62,726 nucleotides of DNA from an uncultured Muribaculaceae bacterium (lineage in GTDB: Bacteria; Bacteroidota; Bacteroidia; Bacteroidales; Muribaculaceae), in assembly GCA_910584905.1 (NCBI GenBank), contig CAJUCQ010000013.1, positions 1 through 62,726 of the forward strand, in the 5' to 3' direction. This document shows positions 33,346-41,798 of this stretch, piece by piece. Below the pieces are notes generated by a model that was not told the origin of the DNA, made no database searches, and saw only the letters and a program-made list of their open reading frames with translations. A program made the translations under genes and the position numbers. Each line of letters starts with the position of its first letter. Position 1 is the first letter of the stretch.

Positions 33346-36300
33346 TTAGTTGTTGCGGAGGAAATCCATTATCTGTTTCATCAGATGGGTGCGGCTGTCG
33401 GCGCCCTCGATGGTCTCGAAGGGGAAGCCGAGCACTGTCGTGCGGTAGTTGCCCGGGCTGTAGACCGTGCCGGCGATAAGGTTGTTTTCGGAGTAGCGCA
33501 TAAATGTGGCTCCGGTCTTGTCGTCTGAGGGGTAGAACGAGTCGGGACTCTCGACGGCATAGCATTCTTCATTGCGCTCGTTAGAGAATTTATAGACGCC
33601 TTTGCCGAGGCTCTTGTAGCGCGTCGGCACCTGATAGGCCTCGCCCGTGATCGACGCCTGTCCCACGCGCCAGTTGTAGCCGAGAACTTCGCGCGCGAAG
33701 TTCTTGTCGGCTTCGGCCGTGGCCTTGTCGGAGTAGGGGTTGTCCCAGATGTCGGTGGCTACATAAGCGCCGCTCACAAAGATGCTGCCGCCGGCCTGTG
33801 TGTGCTCGGCGATGCGGGCCTGAAGTTCCGACGGGAACGCCTTGTACACCGTCCCGTAGGCCCCGCGTCCGCGTTTGATTTCTTTCTGCTTGCCGAGGAT
33901 GAGGTCCACGGTCACGCCTTTGTCCGTCCCGGCAGTGCCCTTGCTGAAGGCTTCGACGCTCGAACTTGTGAACGAATAACCGCAGGCCGCGAGCGCTTCG
34001 CCGTGGATAGCCGTGAAATCGAATGTGTTGCCGGCGATGACCTTGTCTTCGTAGTCCGCGCGCGATGCGCCGAAGCCGGCCGCGTCGTCATCCATCCACG
34101 GGATGTTGCGGCGGAACTCGAACTGGTCGCCGATATACGATATATCCTTGATGTATGCCACGCCGCGGTCGCGCGAGTCGTAGAAGCCCGCGATGTCGCC
34201 CGCGTCGAAGCGGTCGGGGGCGCTCACCCTCGTAAACCCGTTGACGATAAGCGCGCGAGGCGCATCTTTGCCGCCGTTGCGAAGAGCAAGAACCTCCGAC
34301 GGGAACGCGGCTCCGCCTGCATTTACGGCGATGATGCGGTATGAGTGGATAGCGTCGTCGCTCACGCTTACGCTCCATTCGGGTTTGTCGACAACGGCCA
34401 CGCGGCGGAAACCGCCGTCTGTGCCCGTGCGCTCCTCGATGACGTACGACGTCGGCGCCGCCGTGGGCTCCGAGCGGTCTTCTGTTGCCTCCCACACGAG
34501 CTTGTATTCCGACGGCGCCTCCCCGGCAATGATGGCGAAAGCATGCACCGGAAGGGGTTGCACCGTGTAGTCGCGGCCGTCGCGAGCGGCGATGAAGCGG
34601 AGCATGCCCTTGTAGATGGCGCGAGCCACCGTGAAGCGGAAAGCCGGGTCAAGCCCGTAGGACATATCGGCGAAATTCTGGTGGGAAAGAAGCTCAAGCA
34701 GCATTGCGGGCACCTGAGGCGTACGCGCCTCGTGGTAGCTCTTGTCCCACATGCCGCGGCGTGTCCAGTTGGGTTCGAAGCCTGCGCGCACATCTTCGGT
34801 GATTTCCGTCAGCACGAGGTCCGTGAGGTCGCGTGAGGTCGCGCGCGAACTCCCGTTGCCGAGTTTGTCGCCCGTGGTGCAGTAGATGCCGAGGCTGCCG
34901 ATGATGGAGTCGTTCATCGTCGTGCCGGCGTCGGAGTGGAACGCGAAACTGAGGTCTACCGGGATGCCGAGACCTTTCTGACGCGGAAGCATCGACGAAC
35001 CGCCGGCAATCCAGTTGACCCACAGACCGCGGCTCATATAGTCATCGTTATAGTCCTTGACATTGCCCGAAGGAGTGTACACGCTGTCAGGAGCGCCCGC
35101 CCACTGAAGGAAGTAGCGCGCACCCTCGGTGAAGCGCGGATAGCCGCTCCGCACGTATTCGTAGTCGATAGAGTCGAGAGGTTCTTTGACGATGCGTCCC
35201 ACATTGCCCATGCCGCCGCCGATTTTCACGGCGTCGGCAGTCACAACGTCCGAGCTGTTGCCCCCGGCGTTGCTCAGTTCGACGATGGCTTTTGCCTGTT
35301 TCCCGGCCTTAAAGGGGAAGTGGCCGAGATAAATCCACGTGCCGCCGCCCATCTTCTGGTTGACGGTGAAGCGGTGCGCGCCGTTGGAGGCGTTGACCGT
35401 GTAGCGGGCCTTCTCGGTGCTGTGCGGAACGCTCACGTAGCTCACGTAAACGGCATATTCGCCGTCTTCGGGGATGTCGGCGTGCCATGAGGCCGTGGCT
35501 GTGGCCTTGTCCTTTTCGCCGGAAACGTGCGTGGCCCGGGCAGTGCCTTTCCGGAAGGGATTCTCCGTGTCGCGAAGCTCCTCGGCGTAATATCTGAATC
35601 CCGCAGGCGCGGCGTCGGTCCATGCCTTGCCTTTGCCCGTCTCGATGTATTCGCCACGCGTGTAGGCCGAAGGGTCGTTGTCGATAATCAGCTCGTTGAT
35701 GTTGGTGTCGCGCTCGCGCGGACTCATCACGTAGGCCCCGGCATTCTCAAGTATAGGCATCAGGAAGGGCATCACGTAGCTTTGCGTGTAAAGGTCCTCG
35801 ACGGTCTCGAAAATGCGTGCGCGCTGCCATTCCCAGCGGTTGAGCTTGGGCTCGAAGTACCAGCCGTGGCTTTGCCACAGGGCGATATTCGACCCGTCCA
35901 GCCCCTCGGGCGCTGCAATGGCGCCTTCGCGAACGACGAAAGGCGACGTTTCCGTCGGGCCTATGTTTTTCTTCGGCGCAAAGAGCACGAGTTTGTCCAG
36001 CGATACGCTCTTTTTGTTGACCGTAGTCGTCAGCTCGACTTTGTATTTCTTATACTGAGGCCCCATCTCGGCAAGAATCTCGTTTTTGAGTTGCCGGAGG
36101 CTCTCGTAGGTGAATGGTATGTAGGCCGTGTTGGCATTGCATTTGACGGTAATGGTCTTGTTCTTTTCGTTTACCGTCACTTTCTCGGCGCTTACAGGAC
36201 CGAAGCCTGTAGTCCCCGGCAGGTACGTGCGAAGAATGCGGCTCGCTGCCGTGGCCCGCTGTGAGGCGTTCGTCGAAGCCGATAGGGCGACTTCAGGGCT

Positions 36301-36351
36301 TAATAATGCAAGTATCAAACAGATAATGATGCTTGCTCCGGTTTTTTTCAT
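33346..36351 (-). CDS. Secreted N-acetylmuramoyl-L-alanine amidase, multidomain
   Basis: The 1001-residue protein has a signal peptide (about 1-25). Amidase_3-type zinc ligands and catalytic residues appear in two blocks: WQSHGWYFE (His162) and FETVEDL (Glu182), then FAFHSDAG (His472) and LLELLSHQNF (Glu553). Between them lies a golvesin/xanthan-lyase-like beta domain (about 245-385). A fibronectin-III-like domain (about 600-690) follows. The C-terminal domain (about 700-1000) resembles class-I glutamine-amidotransferase-like folds (RALIVNGF; GGSIFVSGAYVA). It should strip stem peptides from MurNAc outside the cytoplasm. It heads the salvage operon behind a consensus promoter. Confidence 0.82.
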   Translation of the reverse strand: MKKTGASIIICLILALLSPEVALSASTNASQRATAASRILRTYLPGTTGFGPVSAEKVTVNEKNKTITVKCNANTAYIPFTYESLRQLKNEILAEMGPQYKKYKVELTTTVNKKSVSLDKLVLFAPKKNIGPTETSPFVVREGAIAAPEGLDGSNIALWQSHGWYFEPKLNRWEWQRARIFETVEDLYTQSYVMPFLMPILENAGAYVMSPRERDTNINELIIDNDPSAYTRGEYIETGKGKAWTDAAPAGFRYYAEELRDTENPFRKGTARATHVSGEKDKATATASWHADIPEDGEYAVYVSYVSVPHSTEKARYTVNASNGAHRFTVNQKMGGGTWIYLGHFPFKAGKQAKAIVELSNAGGNSSDVVTADAVKIGGGMGNVGRIVKEPLDSIDYEYVRSGYPRFTEGARYFLQWAGAPDSVYTPSGNVKDYNDDYMSRGLWVNWIAGGSSMLPRQKGLGIPVDLSFAFHSDAGTTMNDSIIGSLGIYCTTGDKLGNGSSRATSRDLTDLVLTEITEDVRAGFEPNWTRRGMWDKSYHEARTPQVPAMLLELLSHQNFADMSYGLDPAFRFTVARAIYKGMLRFIAARDGRDYTVQPLPVHAFAIIAGEAPSEYKLVWEATEDRSEPTAAPTSYVIEERTGTDGGFRRVAVVDKPEWSVSVSDDAIHSYRIIAVNAGGAAFPSEVLALRNGGKDAPRALIVNGFTRVSAPDRFDAGDIAGFYDSRDRGVAYIKDISYIGDQFEFRRNIPWMDDDAAGFGASRADYEDKVIAGNTFDFTAIHGEALAACGYSFTSSSVEAFSKGTAGTDKGVTVDLILGKQKEIKRGRGAYGTVYKAFPSELQARIAEHTQAGGSIFVSGAYVATDIWDNPYSDKATAEADKNFAREVLGYNWRVGQASITGEAYQVPTRYKSLGKGVYKFSNERNEECYAVESPDSFYPSDDKTGATFMRYSENNLIAGTVYSPGNYRTTVLGFPFETIEGADSRTHLMKQIMDFLRNN

Positions 36352-36380
36352 GGAGAAACTTTATGTCTTATGTTTTCTTA

Positions 36381-36412
36381 CAAAATTATATGAAAAACGC
36401 GCGTTATGCAAA
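36381..36412 (-). promoter_or_regulatory. Promoter of the peptidoglycan-salvage operon
   Basis: On the minus strand TTTG (36409-36412), a 20-bp spacer and TAATTTTG (36381-36388) fit the Bacteroidales consensus. The predicted start lies near 36377, about 25 nt before the amidase ATG. The flanking 36413-36481 segment is very AT-rich. No equally good promoter was noticed between this point and rprX, although the internal gaps were not all scanned closely. Confidence 0.7.
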
Positions 36413-36481
36413 TAATCAGTCCTGCGCTTAATAAAAATTAATAATTAACTATATATATTCACAAAAACACGTGCGCTTTTT

Positions 36482-37771
36482 TCAGACCTTGGGACCGGCG
36501 ATTGACACTCGCAGTTCTTCCGGCCTGAGATACAGCGAAGCCATTTCAGATATGATTTCGGGAGTGAGCGAGGCGATGGCCCGCTGCTGGGCTTCGAAGT
36601 AGTCCGTCGGCGTGCCCGTCACGGTCTCGAGCTGGCGGTAGTTCGAGATGCTGATTGGAGAGTCGAGCGTCTCGATAAGCGAGCTTGTGGCAAAGAGTTT
36701 CAGACGGTCGAGTTCGGCGCCCGAGGGCGGATTGTCGCGAAGCGAGGCCATTTCTTTCCGTATTTCACCCACAACCTCTTCGACGGTTTCCGAGTTGCAT
36801 TGGGCCTGAACTACGGTGGCGCTTGCATCATCTATGGCCGACAGCGCCGCGTCGATGTGGTAGGTCAGGCCCTTTTCCTCGCGTATGTTGGTCATGAGCC
36901 TTGAGCCGAAATAGCCTCCGAGAGCCATGACGGCGAGTCTGAGCGGAATAAAGTGGGGGTGGCGGCGTCCGACCGCAGGCATCCCGGCGCAGACAGCCGT
37001 CTGAACGGCGTCGGGCATCTCCTTGAACACCGTCTGCGGAGCTTCGGGGGCCATCAGGGGGGAGCGTCGCTCTATCGCCGCCGCATCGGGGGCGAGCGCG
37101 CTCATGCCGGCGGCAAAGCGTTTCAGCGCGTCTGTCGCTGATTCGCCGAAGCCCCCGGAGAGGTAGATGTGTGTGCCCCGGGGCTTCACGAGACGCCGCT
37201 GGAAATCGCCGAGCGCCGACCTGTCGACGGCTTCAAGCTCGGCCTCCTTGTCCGTCGACGCAAGCGGGTGGCCGCAGCCGTAGATGAGGCGTCGCAAGGC
37301 CGCCGAGGCGTGATACATCACCTTGGTTTCCTCGACCTTGAGCTTGGAGAGCATCATCCGGCGGATATTCTCTATGTCGCTGTCGGCAAAGTGCGGAGCC
37401 GTGGCCATTGCTTCGAGCACGGGCAGGATGTCGGGAAGCCGATGCCCGAGCACGATGGCTGAAAAGCCCGTATAATGGGCCGAGGTGTGGGGGGCGAAGC
37501 GTGCGCCTGCGAAGTCGAGTATATCGGCGATGTCGGCGCCGGAGAATGACCCCGCGCCCTCGGTGTATAGCGACGTGGCAACGGCGCTGAGTACGCGGTT
37601 CTCAAGGTCGAATCTGCCTCCGGGGAACAGCACCGTCACCTGTCCGATGCCATGGTTGCCTCCGGCGAGGCTGTGGAGTGTCACGCCGTTTTTGAGATGC
37701 TCCGTCTCGCCCGCAGGGAGCGGGTGGAAGCCGAACGGCCTTACGGCAGGTGCCTGCGTGCGGTCAAGCAT
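36482..37771 (-). CDS. M16-family peptidase-like protein, probably inactive
   Basis: The 429-residue protein shows the two-lobed M16 fold (QVTVLFPGGRFDLENR near the start; SRLMTNIREEKGLTYHI in the C-terminal half). The zinc motif HxxEH is absent: the matching segment reads VATSLYTEGAGSFSG, as in non-catalytic partner subunits. It may pair with an active M16 peptidase encoded elsewhere. ATG 37771 gives an 8-bp overlap with kdsB; an in-frame ATG at 37801 is an alternative. Confidence 0.8.
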   Translation of the reverse strand: MLDRTQAPAVRPFGFHPLPAGETEHLKNGVTLHSLAGGNHGIGQVTVLFPGGRFDLENRVLSAVATSLYTEGAGSFSGADIADILDFAGARFAPHTSAHYTGFSAIVLGHRLPDILPVLEAMATAPHFADSDIENIRRMMLSKLKVEETKVMYHASAALRRLIYGCGHPLASTDKEAELEAVDRSALGDFQRRLVKPRGTHIYLSGGFGESATDALKRFAAGMSALAPDAAAIERRSPLMAPEAPQTVFKEMPDAVQTAVCAGMPAVGRRHPHFIPLRLAVMALGGYFGSRLMTNIREEKGLTYHIDAALSAIDDASATVVQAQCNSETVEEVVGEIRKEMASLRDNPPSGAELDRLKLFATSSLIETLDSPISISNYRQLETVTGTPTDYFEAQQRAIASLTPEIISEMASLYLRPEELRVSIAGPKV

Positions 37772-38543
37772 GGCGGGAAGGGGATGAATTTTGTCCGACA
37801 ATCATTTTTTCGGCCGCCGCGAGGTCTTCGGGAGTGTCTATCCCGATATTCGGAAGATCGGTCACGGCCACCTTGATTTTATATCCGCCCTGAAGCCATC
37901 GGAGCTGTTCGAGGCTTTCGGCAATCTCAAGCGGACTCTGAGGCAGCGACGTCACCGCGCGGAGCACTTCCGCGCGGAACGCGTAGAGCCCGACGTGTGT
38001 TAGGTAGGGGAAGGCCGCAGGCCACTCGCCGCATTCCGCCCCTCTTACGTAGGGAATCACCGAGCGCGAGAAATAGAGCGCGCGGCTGTCGTTGTCGACG
38101 ACCACTTTCGGCGTGTTCGGGTCTGAAAGAAGCGCATAGCCCTGCGAGGCGTCGAAGCGGCGCGCAAGCGTGGCGATGTCCGTGCTCTTGTCGTCGAAAC
38201 ACGCTGTCAGCTGATGCAGCTGTTCTGGCGCAAGAAAAGGCTCGTCGCCCTGCACGTTGATTACGACTTCGGCGTCCGACCCGAGTATTTCGTATGCCTC
38301 GCGGCAGCGGTCGGTGCCGCTGCGGTGTGACGCCGAGGTCATCACGGCCCGGCCGCCGAACGCCTCGACGGCTTCGAGGATGCGTGTGTCATCGGTGGCT
38401 ACAACCACGTTTTCGGCGCCCAAGGCCCGAGCGGCGGCCTCGAACGTGCGCTGAATCATGGGCTTGCCTCCGATTCGGGCCAGCGGCTTTCCCGGGAAGC
38501 GCGTCGAGGCATATCGCGCCGGAATGATTGCTATATACTTCAT
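37764..38543 (-). CDS. kdsB: 3-deoxy-manno-octulosonate cytidylyltransferase (CMP-Kdo synthetase)
   Basis: The 259-residue enzyme activates Kdo with CTP for lipopolysaccharide core synthesis. Signatures are IIPARYASTRFPGKPLARIGGKPMI split over residues 5-29, VVATDD (about 46-51), SHRSGTDRC (about 71-79), VINVQGDEPF (about 92-101) and the end motif NIGIDTPEDLAAAE. Length is normal. It lies 30 nt after the NfeD gene and overlaps the M16-type gene. Confidence 0.97.
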   Translation of the reverse strand: MKYIAIIPARYASTRFPGKPLARIGGKPMIQRTFEAAARALGAENVVVATDDTRILEAVEAFGGRAVMTSASHRSGTDRCREAYEILGSDAEVVINVQGDEPFLAPEQLHQLTACFDDKSTDIATLARRFDASQGYALLSDPNTPKVVVDNDSRALYFSRSVIPYVRGAECGEWPAAFPYLTHVGLYAFRAEVLRAVTSLPQSPLEIAESLEQLRWLQGGYKIKVAVTDLPNIGIDTPEDLAAAEKMIVGQNSSPSRHA

Positions 38544-38573
38544 GTGCTTGATTCGATATTAAAAACGTCGTGT

Positions 38574-39917
38574 TTATGACTTTAAAAGCTCTACGTAGAG
38601 CTGGGCGTTCTCGTATTTCGTCACTTTCACCCGCGAGCCCTTGCGGATAAAGTCGCCTATGGACACGGCAGGCAGAATTTCGCCGTCGATGACAATCTTC
38701 CCGGCAGGGCGCAGGTCCGTCACGGTCTCGCATTCCGCGCCCACATGGCGCCCGAGACTCATGTCCACCCCGACGAAGCCTGCCGAATTGCTCAGCTCGG
38801 TCATCAGCTCGGTGTGGCGGCGGATGATTTTAGGCCCGTGTCGCCCCGTGAGCCACACAGCCGCGCAGATGGCCATGACAAGCCCGGCGAGGATGATAAA
38901 GAAGGCGTTGACAAGCCCTCCGAAATCAAAGCCGGTGACGGCGTCGCTCTCCATGATGGCACCTCCGAGCGAGGCCATGACGGCGAGACCGCCGGCAACG
39001 CCGCAGAACCCGAAGCCCGGAATCACGAACACCTCAAGCGCCACGAGCGCCACTCCGAGGATAAAGCAGACAATCACCCACGACGATATAGCGCCTGTAA
39101 CAATCATTGGCAGGAAAAAGAGCGTGGCCGCAACCGTGGCCACTGCCGCGGCAACACCGAGGCCCGGAGAGTGCATCTCGATATAGATGGCGCCGAGAAT
39201 AAGCGTGATGAGGATGGCGCGCACGGCCGCATTGCTGAGAAAGCCGAGGAGATTGTCCGTAAGCGACGGGCGGTAATACACAATCCGCGCATCCGGCATG
39301 TCGAGCTGTTCGAGTACCGACGGTATATCCGAAGCTATCCCCTCGGCATAACCCTCGGCCACGGCCTGCGAGGCCGTAAGCGATATTGATTCGTCGGGGC
39401 GCACCATGCGGTCGGCGATTTCGGGATTGCGCCTCGCCGTGAGGCTGTCGCCTATCATGCTTTTGCCGTGGCTCTCGGCCGTGGCCCGCATCATCGCACG
39501 CATGTATTGCTGATATTTTTCAGGAAGGGGCTCGCCCGAGCCGTTGACCACCGTTGCCGAACCCATAGACCCCTCGGGCGACATGTACACCGAGTCGCAC
39601 GCAAGCGCTATCAGCGCCCCGGCCGACGCCGCGTTGGGGTCGACGAACGCAACCGTCGGCACGGCGCATCGTCGCAGGCTCGAACGGATGCTGTCGGCGG
39701 CGTCGAGGGCGCCCCCGAATGTGTTGAGCTTCACAAGCACCACCGACGCCCGGCATTCTTCGGCCTCGCGGAGTCCGCCGCGCACCTGATGGAAAGCCTG
39801 CATGTCGATTTCGCGCTCGACGGGAAGGATAAACACCGTCGCCTCCTTGCCGCCGGCAAATGCCGTCAGCGAGAGCAACATGACGAGAAGGATTGAAAGA
39901 TACCGTGTTTTCATCAT
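38574..39917 (-). CDS. NfeD-family membrane serine protease (long form)
   Basis: The 447-residue protein has a signal peptide (about 1-22) and a ClpP-like periplasmic serine-protease domain (about 25-225, VKLNTFGGALDAAD; nucleophile Ser in NAASAGALIA). Four or more membrane helices (about 245-390) and a C-terminal OB-fold NfeD domain (about 395-447, GKIVIDGEILPAVS) follow. Long NfeD proteins usually partner a stomatin-like protein, which is not seen here. ATG 39917 overlaps the upstream stop by 4 bp (ATGA); ATG 39914 is equally possible. Probably acts in membrane protein quality control. Confidence 0.88.
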   Translation of the reverse strand: MMKTRYLSILLVMLLSLTAFAGGKEATVFILPVEREIDMQAFHQVRGGLREAEECRASVVLVKLNTFGGALDAADSIRSSLRRCAVPTVAFVDPNAASAGALIALACDSVYMSPEGSMGSATVVNGSGEPLPEKYQQYMRAMMRATAESHGKSMIGDSLTARRNPEIADRMVRPDESISLTASQAVAEGYAEGIASDIPSVLEQLDMPDARIVYYRPSLTDNLLGFLSNAAVRAILITLILGAIYIEMHSPGLGVAAAVATVAATLFFLPMIVTGAISSWVIVCFILGVALVALEVFVIPGFGFCGVAGGLAVMASLGGAIMESDAVTGFDFGGLVNAFFIILAGLVMAICAAVWLTGRHGPKIIRRHTELMTELSNSAGFVGVDMSLGRHVGAECETVTDLRPAGKIVIDGEILPAVSIGDFIRKGSRVKVTKYENAQLYVELLKS

Positions 39918-40924
39918 TTTTTGAAATAGCCGGGCAGTAGGCATGTGCCCGCGAAAAGATAAATATAATAACTGAGAATGCGCCAGAGCATCGCCAGTAT
40001 CAGCGCTGCCCCGAGGCTCCCGATTAAATCGCCGTAATAGTTGGTGAAGAGCCATTCGCTGATGCCGCTCCCGCCCGGGGTGGGGCTTACCATCAGCACG
40101 ACCCACACCACAAACTGACGTCCGAACACAAGAAGCCCCGACGCCGCCGGTACAAGCCCCCAAAAGAGAGCGTTGACAACGAAATAGCGCGAGAACCACG
40201 ACACCACCGTGGCGCCGAAAACGCGTCCCCACCATGAGGCCGGACGGCCCTTGACCCACGCCGACGTGGCGTGCATGTTGGCCGCGGTGGTTCGGAGCGA
40301 CTTTCCGCGCCGCCGTATAAGGCGCAGACGGCTGATGCGCTCAAGCAGTCGCGCTGTGGCATCCGGCCTCCCGAGGATGGCAAAGTAGAGTATGGCCGTC
40401 CAGATGCAGATTCCGGCGTACACAAGCCAGAACACGGCCCTGACACCCGTGAGGAACGCCCCGTCAGCCGTCGCTTCCATCCCGAAGAGCTCGCTCGCCG
40501 GAAGGAGCGCCACTATCACCGGGCAGAACACCACGAAGAACAGCTCATCGAGAAACAGCGTCGTGAGCGTGAGCGATGTCGCACGACCCACGCCGATGCC
40601 CTCGCGGTTGAGATAGAATATGGCAAGAGCGCTTCCGCCCACTACCGACGGCGTTATCGCCGACGTGAATGCGCACATGATGTCGACCCTGAACGCGCGC
40701 TTCCACGTCAAGTCGCCTCCGGCGATGGTGTGGAAACGCCACGCAAGACCGAAATCACGCCCGGCGACAAACAAGACCGCCGCCGCAATCCCGGCCCAAG
40801 CCCTGAGGTCGAAGTGAATCTCGCGCAGGCTGTCAGCCGAAAAATCCTTGCTGAAAAGCCATGCGCAGACTCCCAAGCCTATGACAAGGGGAAGCAGGGT
40901 GCGGAGAAGGTTTTTTTTGAGCAT
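39914..40924 (-). CDS. YbhN/UPF0104-family membrane protein (LPG-synthase TM-like)
   Basis: The 336-residue protein has about eight membrane helices and the family motifs AWRFHTIAGG (about 61-70), FTSAITPSVVGGSALAIFYLNREG (about 86-109) and a late VVLMVSPTPGGSGISEW. This is the lysylphosphatidylglycerol-synthase transmembrane family, thought to act as flippases or lipid-linked glycan carriers. Function is not settled. It follows the ThiE-like gene by 9 nt and is coupled to nfeD. Confidence 0.85.
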   Translation of the reverse strand: MLKKNLLRTLLPLVIGLGVCAWLFSKDFSADSLREIHFDLRAWAGIAAAVLFVAGRDFGLAWRFHTIAGGDLTWKRAFRVDIMCAFTSAITPSVVGGSALAIFYLNREGIGVGRATSLTLTTLFLDELFFVVFCPVIVALLPASELFGMEATADGAFLTGVRAVFWLVYAGICIWTAILYFAILGRPDATARLLERISRLRLIRRRGKSLRTTAANMHATSAWVKGRPASWWGRVFGATVVSWFSRYFVVNALFWGLVPAASGLLVFGRQFVVWVVLMVSPTPGGSGISEWLFTNYYGDLIGSLGAALILAMLWRILSYYIYLFAGTCLLPGYFKK

Positions 40925-40933
40925 TGCCTTCGG

Positions 40934-41533
40934 TTAAGGATTGCCTCCGGCTTCTGCGATGGCGGCTGTCAGACGTCGCGTAGCCTCGACAGGGTCATCG
41001 GCTCCGGATATATACTTGCCCGCAAGGATGCCTGACGCGCCGCGGGTGATAAGCTCCGCGGCAATTTCTGCCGTCGGCGGAAATGCCGCAACAATAGGCA
41101 GTGTGGCTCCGGCGGAGCGCACATCGCGGATTATCTCCTCGCATTTGTCAATCGAAAGCGTCGGCGACAGCACGGCGTAATCTATATCCATTGCTTCAAG
41201 AGGGCGGATTGTCGACGCCGAACCGGCCTCGACGCCGATTATGGCCTCCGCGCCAAGCTCTTCGCGCACCTTCGCCGGCGAAATCCCGCTCGTAGAGCTG
41301 AGATAGACGCCGTGCAACCCGTGTTCGCGGGCCGCTTCGGGGCGGTCTTCGACCGTGAGAATCACCTCCGCTTCGCGGCAGAGCGGCACAAGCTCGGCGA
41401 ATTCCTCGCGCAGGGCTTCGTCCGTAACGCCCGGCGCCGATAGCACTATCCATCCGCAACCGCCTTCTATAGCCATCTGAGCCAGCTCGGCAAGGCTGTA
41501 GCGAGGGTCGGGTCTGAGTTGAAACTGTAACAT
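40934..41533 (-). CDS. Divergent ThiE/TenI-like TIM-barrel protein
   Basis: The 199-residue single-domain protein has the thiamine-phosphate-synthase fold: LQFQLRPDPRY at the start, ILTVEDRPEAAREHGLHGVYLS (about 59-80), DYAVLSPTLS and ASGILAGKYISG at the end. Residues normally strict in ThiE are changed: NDR is EDR and GVHLGQ is GVYLSS. It may be a TenI-like or non-thiamine enzyme. No other thiamine genes are near and no TPP riboswitch is seen in its leader. It is the first gene of an operon with ybhN-like, nfeD and kdsB genes. Confidence 0.7.
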   Translation of the reverse strand: MLQFQLRPDPRYSLAELAQMAIEGGCGWIVLSAPGVTDEALREEFAELVPLCREAEVILTVEDRPEAAREHGLHGVYLSSTSGISPAKVREELGAEAIIGVEAGSASTIRPLEAMDIDYAVLSPTLSIDKCEEIIRDVRSAGATLPIVAAFPPTAEIAAELITRGASGILAGKYISGADDPVEATRRLTAAIAEAGGNP

Positions 41534-41555
41534 AAGCGTTTTTTATTTAGAAATA

Positions 41556-41598
41556 GACCGCGGTTGATGCGTCTTTGATTATAAAGCACTCCGCGGCC
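41556..41598 (-). promoter_or_regulatory. Hairpin in the ThiE-like leader
   Basis: GGCCGCGG (41591-41598) and CCGCGGTC (41556-41563) form an 8-bp stem on the minus strand with a 27-nt loop. Downstream, an A/T-rich segment reaches the ATG at 41533. It sits near the end of the roughly 160-nt leader, where an attenuator or translational switch would lie. A second small stem-loop (ATCCTTCAAGGAT) lies at about 41657-41669. Confidence 0.4.
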
Positions 41599-41698
41599 TG
41601 TCGCTGTTCGTGGGTTTTTTAGAACTTCTTAAGTAAGCAGTGAATTTCGAGTCATATCCTTGAAGGATGGCATGAGACGGAATTTTTATTACTAAATG

Positions 41699-41730
41699 CA
41701 AATGTAATAAAAATTGGAACGCCGAGCAAA
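41699..41730 (-). promoter_or_regulatory. Promoter of the ThiE-like/ybhN/nfeD/kdsB operon
   Basis: On the minus strand TTTG (41727-41730), a 20-bp spacer and TACATTTG (41699-41706) fit the consensus. The TTTG lies inside the U-tract of the nifJ terminator. The predicted start is near 41694, giving a leader of about 160 nt. Confidence 0.65.
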
Positions 41731-41737
41731 AAAAACA

Positions 41738-41772
41738 GCCTCCGGATATTTCGCGGGGAAATATCCGGAGGC
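41738..41772 (-). terminator. nifJ terminator
   Basis: A perfect 15-bp stem (GCCTCCGGATATTTC 41738-41752, GAAATATCCGGAGGC 41758-41772) with a 5-nt loop is followed on the minus strand by TGTTTTTTTTGC. It begins 27 nt after the nifJ stop. Confidence 0.92.
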
Positions 41773-41798
41773 CTTTTCAGTTATCGGCAGGCTTTGGT

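Noticed and set aside
38574..40259. Longer NfeD protein starting at 40259
   Set aside because: The extra N-terminus would overlap most of the YbhN-like gene; ATG 39917 gives a 4-bp overlap and begins right before a signal peptide.
41534..41698. TPP riboswitch in the leader of the ThiE-like gene
   Set aside because: The long structured leader invites the idea, but the conserved CTGAGA and ACCTGAA-type core was not found on the minus strand.
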